A stretch of DNA of 62,798 nucleotides from Clostridia bacterium (GTDB lineage Bacteria > Bacillota > Clostridia > TANB77 > UBA1234), in NCBI GenBank assembly GCA_017469465.1, contig JAFUGH010000047.1, positions 1 through 62,798 of the forward strand. The letters run 5' to 3'. Positions 59,979-62,798 of this stretch are shown here, one piece after another. The position numbers and the translations under genes are program-made. Each line of letters starts with the position of its first letter. The first letter of the stretch is position 1. The notes beneath the pieces were generated by a model. The model saw nothing but the letters and a program-made list of their open reading frames with translations. It searched no databases and was not told the origin of the DNA.

Positions 59979-60054
59979 TGGTCGGGGTGAGAGGACTCGA
60001 ACCTCCGGCCCCATGGTCCCAAACCACGTACTCTACCAACTGAGCCACACCCCG
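59979..60054 (-). tRNA. tRNA-Pro (anticodon TGG)
   Basis: The minus strand reads CGGGGTG...CACCCCGACCA, with D arm GCTCAGTTGGTAGAG, the anticodon arm CGTGG-TTTGGGA-CCATG (anticodon TGG) and T arm GGAGGTTCGAGTCCTCT. CCA is encoded. Its 3' 12 bases are the right attachment site of the element (59979-59990). Confidence 0.96.
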
Positions 60055-60066
60055 ATAACAATCTAT

Positions 60067-60095
60067 ATGTTAGCACAAATTATTTATCATTTCAA
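60067..60095 (-). promoter_or_regulatory. Promoter of tRNA-Pro
   Basis: On the minus strand, TTGAAA (60090-60095), 17 bp, TAACAT (60067-60072), 12 bases before the tRNA. Confidence 0.5.
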
Positions 60096-60164
60096 GACTT
60101 TTTTTAAAAAAACGAAAAAAAATAAAAAATTTTGTAAACTTATTACTGTACTAAGCCATAATGC

Positions 60165-60193
60165 TTGACCTTAAGCCATTTTTGTGGTAAACT
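60165..60193 (+). promoter_or_regulatory. Promoter of the beta-CASP gene
   Basis: TTGACC (60165-60170), 17 bp, TAAACT (60188-60193). Confidence 0.55.
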
Positions 60194-60253
60194 GCGTTTG
60201 TTAGTTTAATATTACATCCAAATCTATAATAAGAAATGGAGGTTATCTACTTT

Positions 60254-61666
60254 ATGGGTAAAAAAATCAAATTCTATGCGGATATCATGGCATTCAATTC
60301 AAAAGTTACTGGTTCCAGAACTTTGTGTTCTATACGTTTTCCTAATGATGAACATGTCAAATTCCTTGTAGATTGTGGCATGTTTCATGAAAAGGAAAAC
60401 GCTTGGCTGAACGGTAAGCTTGAATTTAATCCAGAATCCATAGACTTTGCGCTAATTACTCATAGTCATGTCGATCATATTGGTTCGTTGCCTCTTTTGG
60501 TGAAAAGAGGATATAGGGGACCAATTTATACATCTAGTGATGTGGCGAACTTTCTAATGCGTCCTGCATTAATGGATTGTCAATCGGTTTTGGCTGACAC
60601 GGCAAGAATTAAGTCTATGCCGCCCATTTATTCGGATAAAGATGTTAACAATACTATGCGGCTTGTCCAAGGAGTTCCAATGCTTGAAGAGTGGTCTCCT
60701 GTGGAAAATGTGAAAGTTACTTTTTTCCAAAATGCACATGTCCCAGGAGCCGTTATCATCTTGGTTCGTGCAATTTATAGAGGGTATGGAGCCATTAATC
60801 TTTTGTTTACAGGAGATTATAATGACAAAAATACTTTTTTTAAAGCACGAAAACTTCCTACTCGAGTTACTAGTTTGCCTATAACAATTATCGAGGAAGC
60901 GACCTATGGTACAACCGATAGTTCGGAATGTCAGCCACTGTTTGAAGAAAAGTTGGCAACTGCAATTAATCAGAAAAAGGATGTGTTGTTGCTAGCATAT
61001 TCTTTTGGAAGAACGCAGGAAATTTTGTACAAGCTCAAATGCATGCAAAATAAAGGCTTGATACCTGAAGATATTCCGATATATCTAGATGGAAAACTTG
61101 GTATGAAATACACTAAGATTTATCCTAAACTGGATATAAGTGAAAGAATGAAAGATTTCTTACCTGAAAATATCAACTTTGTTAGCAAGCATGAGAGGGA
61201 AAGCATTATTGAATCTAAGGGTCAAAAAATCATAGTTACTTCTTCAGGTACAGGCTCGTACGGACCTGCACAAACGTATTTGCCACACTTTCTCGCAAAA
61301 CGGAATGCTTATTTGGCATTTACAGGGTATACTCCTAAAAATACATTAGGAGATAAACTTAAAGAAATGCCTTATGGCAGTACGATTAAGGTAGGTGGAA
61401 TTGTTGTAAAGATATTTGCAAAAATCGATTACTTCAATGAGTTCTCGGCACATGCAAAGGCAGATACACTTTTAAATTTGCTGAAACAGTTTAAGAGTGT
61501 TAACATGGTATTGATTAATCATGGAGAAGAAGATACAAAAGTTGCTTATGCAGAGAGAGTCAAAGAAGAAGTGAAACCTAAGATGGTTGGAATTCTTGAT
61601 AGAGACTATTGGTTCAGAATTGACCAATATGGTTTTGTTAGGAATGGCTCAACGAAATTTGTTTAA
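60254..61666 (+). CDS. Beta-CASP metallo-hydrolase (putative RNase)
   Basis: The 470-residue protein has a metallo-beta-lactamase fold with a beta-CASP insertion. HSHVDH (around 75-80) is the metal site, LFTGDYND a later ligand, SSGTGSYGPAQTYL the nucleic-acid side of the beta-CASP region, and FSAHAKADTL and INHGEED the last motifs. Such proteins are usually RNA-cutting enzymes, as in the KH-CPSF/YSH1-like group. ATG 60254 (MGKKIKFYADIM) has GGAGG upstream; the ATG at 60236 contains that site. It is transcribed alone. Confidence 0.88.
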   Translation: MGKKIKFYADIMAFNSKVTGSRTLCSIRFPNDEHVKFLVDCGMFHEKENAWLNGKLEFNPESIDFALITHSHVDHIGSLPLLVKRGYRGPIYTSSDVANFLMRPALMDCQSVLADTARIKSMPPIYSDKDVNNTMRLVQGVPMLEEWSPVENVKVTFFQNAHVPGAVIILVRAIYRGYGAINLLFTGDYNDKNTFFKARKLPTRVTSLPITIIEEATYGTTDSSECQPLFEEKLATAINQKKDVLLLAYSFGRTQEILYKLKCMQNKGLIPEDIPIYLDGKLGMKYTKIYPKLDISERMKDFLPENINFVSKHERESIIESKGQKIIVTSSGTGSYGPAQTYLPHFLAKRNAYLAFTGYTPKNTLGDKLKEMPYGSTIKVGGIVVKIFAKIDYFNEFSAHAKADTLLNLLKQFKSVNMVLINHGEEDTKVAYAERVKEEVKPKMVGILDRDYWFRIDQYGFVRNGSTKFV

Positions 61667-61676
61667 CAATAAAGAT

Positions 61677-61709
61677 ATGGTGTTCTAGTTTTAGAACACC
61701 ATATTTTTA
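61677..61709 (+). terminator. Terminator of the beta-CASP gene
   Basis: ATGGTGTTCTA pairs with TAGAACACCAT around a 4-nt loop, followed by a T run. Confidence 0.9.
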
Positions 61710-61734
61710 TAGAAATTTTTGCTTGTAGCTTGCG

Positions 61735-61885
61735 AGTAGCAAGCGTTGCAAGTAAAAAATATTACCTAAATTCTTTCCTATTATTCAAGAATAATTACAC
61801 TAGAAAGTGAAGCAAAGCTTCACATCTAAAAATCAAAAATCTTTGATTTTTAGATTTTCATTTTTCTTATTGTTCGAGAATAATT
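61735..61885. repeat. Cluster of small hairpins
   Basis: The gap before the MurT-like gene holds GTGAAGCAAAGCTTCAC (61808-61824), a stem CTAAAAATCAAA/TTTGATTTTTAG (61827-61854), two TTCAAGAATAAT/TTCGAGAATAAT motifs (about 61787 and 61872), and repeated GCTTGYAG/GCAAGC segments (about 61732-61760). Their role is unknown. Confidence 0.55.
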
Positions 61886-61940
61886 ATTATGATATCATTT
61901 GAATATAATAAAACAAAAGCTTTTTATGGAGGAAAAAATA

Positions 61941-62690
61941 GTGAAAATGATAATTATTTTACTTTCTAAGTTTTTGTATTTCTTTGGAAAAATATTTGGG
62001 AAAAATATGAGTTTACCTGGCAAGCTTGCTTTAAAAATGGATAGTCTAATATTAAAGAAAATAAAGCTTCCGGGCAATATTATTATGGTTACAGGAAGTA
62101 ACGGAAAAACATCAACTACTGAAATGATAAGTAAAATATTAATAAGTGCAGGATTTTCTGTATGTTGTAATTTTGATAGCAATAATCAAATCGAAGAAAA
62201 TATAACTACAATATTGAAGAACACGACAATCAATGGAACGTTAAAAAAGGATGTACTTTTAATACAATGTGATGAGAGTTCTGTCAGCCAAATAATAAAA
62301 AATATAAAACCAAAGTATTTAGTTATTACAAATATATATCGTCAAAAACTTAGAAAAAACGGTCATCCTGAATTGGTATATGATCATTTAAATAAAGTAT
62401 TAACACAGGATATACATCTGATTTTGAACACGGATGATCCACTTTCCTCCTTGTATGGATATAAGAGAGAAAATGTTACATATTTTGGAGTTAATAAGAA
62501 TTCATTATCTAACATTAATAACATAAGTAGATATGATGATACAAAATATTGTCCTAATTGCAAAAGTGCGATGCAATATAAATATTATCATTTCAATCAT
62601 ATCGGATGTTATCAATGCGAAAAATGTGGACATTCTCGAAAAGAACCTAATTATGAAGTGACTAACTATAAAAAGTCAATAGATAATTAA
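61941..62690 (+). CDS. MurT-like Mur ligase, shortened
   Basis: The product is 249 residues with start GTG 61941, 8 bases after GGAGG (61928-61932). It matches the N-terminal half of MurT, which with GatD amidates lipid II: a hydrophobic start, SLPGKLALKMDSLILKKI, the P-loop VTGSNGKTSTTEMI, then YLVITNIYRQKLRKNGHPEL and the zinc-ribbon region CPNC...CYQCEKCGHSRKEPN. MurT is usually above 400 residues; this one stops right after the zinc region and lacks the rest of the ligase and the C-terminal domain. It is a truncated gene or a short homologue. Confidence 0.75.
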   Translation: MKMIIILLSKFLYFFGKIFGKNMSLPGKLALKMDSLILKKIKLPGNIIMVTGSNGKTSTTEMISKILISAGFSVCCNFDSNNQIEENITTILKNTTINGTLKKDVLLIQCDESSVSQIIKNIKPKYLVITNIYRQKLRKNGHPELVYDHLNKVLTQDIHLILNTDDPLSSLYGYKRENVTYFGVNKNSLSNINNISRYDDTKYCPNCKSAMQYKYYHFNHIGCYQCEKCGHSRKEPNYEVTNYKKSIDN

Positions 62691-62724
62691 AAATTTTTTT
62701 AAAGAAAAAAAAAGACATGGCAAA

Positions 62725-62757
62725 CAGACCTTTAAAAATACATTTTTTAAAAGTCTG
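62725..62757 (+). terminator. Hairpin after the MurT-like gene
   Basis: CAGACCTTTAAAA pairs with TTTTAAAAGTCTG around a short loop. It may be a weak terminator. Confidence 0.45.
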
Positions 62758-62798
62758 AAAATAGTGTATGTAAAGCAATTAATCACTACATTTAATTA

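Larger units (their letters stand above)
47850..59990. mobile_element. Integrated, probably mobilizable element in tRNA-Pro
   Basis: The element of about 12.1 kb is bounded by the 12-bp direct repeat TGGTCGGGGTGA, which overlaps the 3' end of tRNA-Pro. It encodes a tyrosine integrase and an excisionase at the left, TnpV and a RepA_N initiator at the right, and a five-gene cargo operon. TTCGTGAAAC repeats lie inside both ends. No relaxase, coupling protein or type IV secretion gene is present, so any transfer would need help from another element. Confidence 0.85.

Noticed and set aside
59905..60168. Rightward ORF with GRGERTRTSGPMVPNH over tRNA-Pro
   Set aside because: It is the antisense translation of tRNA-Pro, another well-known artefact.

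Overview
The window reads as a chromosome segment of a low-GC, endospore-forming, Gram-positive anaerobe of the Clostridia. The DNA is visibly AT-rich and strong GGAGG ribosome binding sites precede most genes. It carries the complete spoIIIAA-AH locus, spoVB-like, pdaA-like, sleB-like, yqfC and yqfD sporulation genes, two T-box leaders, SLH-domain and BspA-like surface proteins, and a TnpV/RepA_N type mobile element. No species is assigned.

Layout. 1-131: 5S rRNA at the end of an rRNA operon. 382-786: a divergent hypothetical gene. 985-5604: pyrH, frr, uppS, cdsA, rseP (translation, lipid carrier, phospholipid, membrane protease); dxr and ispG, often found in this cluster, are not here. 5605-9963: a His/Thr micro-ORF, a BspA-like surface protein and a decayed IS30 element. 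9964-18400: HD hydrolase, priA (frameshifted), def, fmt, asp23-amaP-DUF2273 envelope cluster, nusB, xseA, xseB, a PAP2-related gene. 18472-30133: spore genes (sleB-like, spoIIIAA-AH with a frameshift in spoIIIAE, spoVB-like, pdaA-like, yqfC, yqfD) and an unrecognised gene where phoH and yqfF often sit. 30135-34619: ybeY, a YerB-like gene, cdd, era, yqzL, recO, a lipoprotein. 34723-40674: valS and thrS, each behind a sigma-A promoter and a T-box, with a small membrane protein gene and a hicB relic. 40754-47123: SLH protein, Ca2+-type P-ATPase, an unknown gene. 47314-47397: tRNA-Leu.

47850-59990 is an integrated mobile element of about 12.1 kb. It lies in the 3' end of tRNA-Pro(TGG), is bounded by a 12-bp direct repeat, and has TTCGTGAAAC arm-type repeats inside both ends. 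It encodes an integrase and excisionase at the left, and TnpV and a RepA_N initiator (with iteron-like repeats inside its gene) at the right. The cargo is a tight rightward operon: DUF4143 ATPase, a YRDD-motif reverse transcriptase, an MmeI-type restriction-methylation protein, an unrecognised 251-residue protein and a Clp-like AAA+ ATPase. No relaxase gene is visible, but a structured origin-of-transfer-like region follows the operon. This RT / MmeI / X / AAA+ operon is the best candidate here for an undescribed, probably anti-phage, system.

Beyond the element are tRNA-Pro, a beta-CASP metallohydrolase and a shortened MurT-like gene.

A second theme is an unusual load of palindromic repeats. 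There are two giant hairpins of about 240-260 bp that begin at the stop codons of sleB-like and yqfC. There is also a family of small GTAG-led palindromes whose arms differ between copies by matched changes, one copy of which lies in frame inside the P-ATPase gene.
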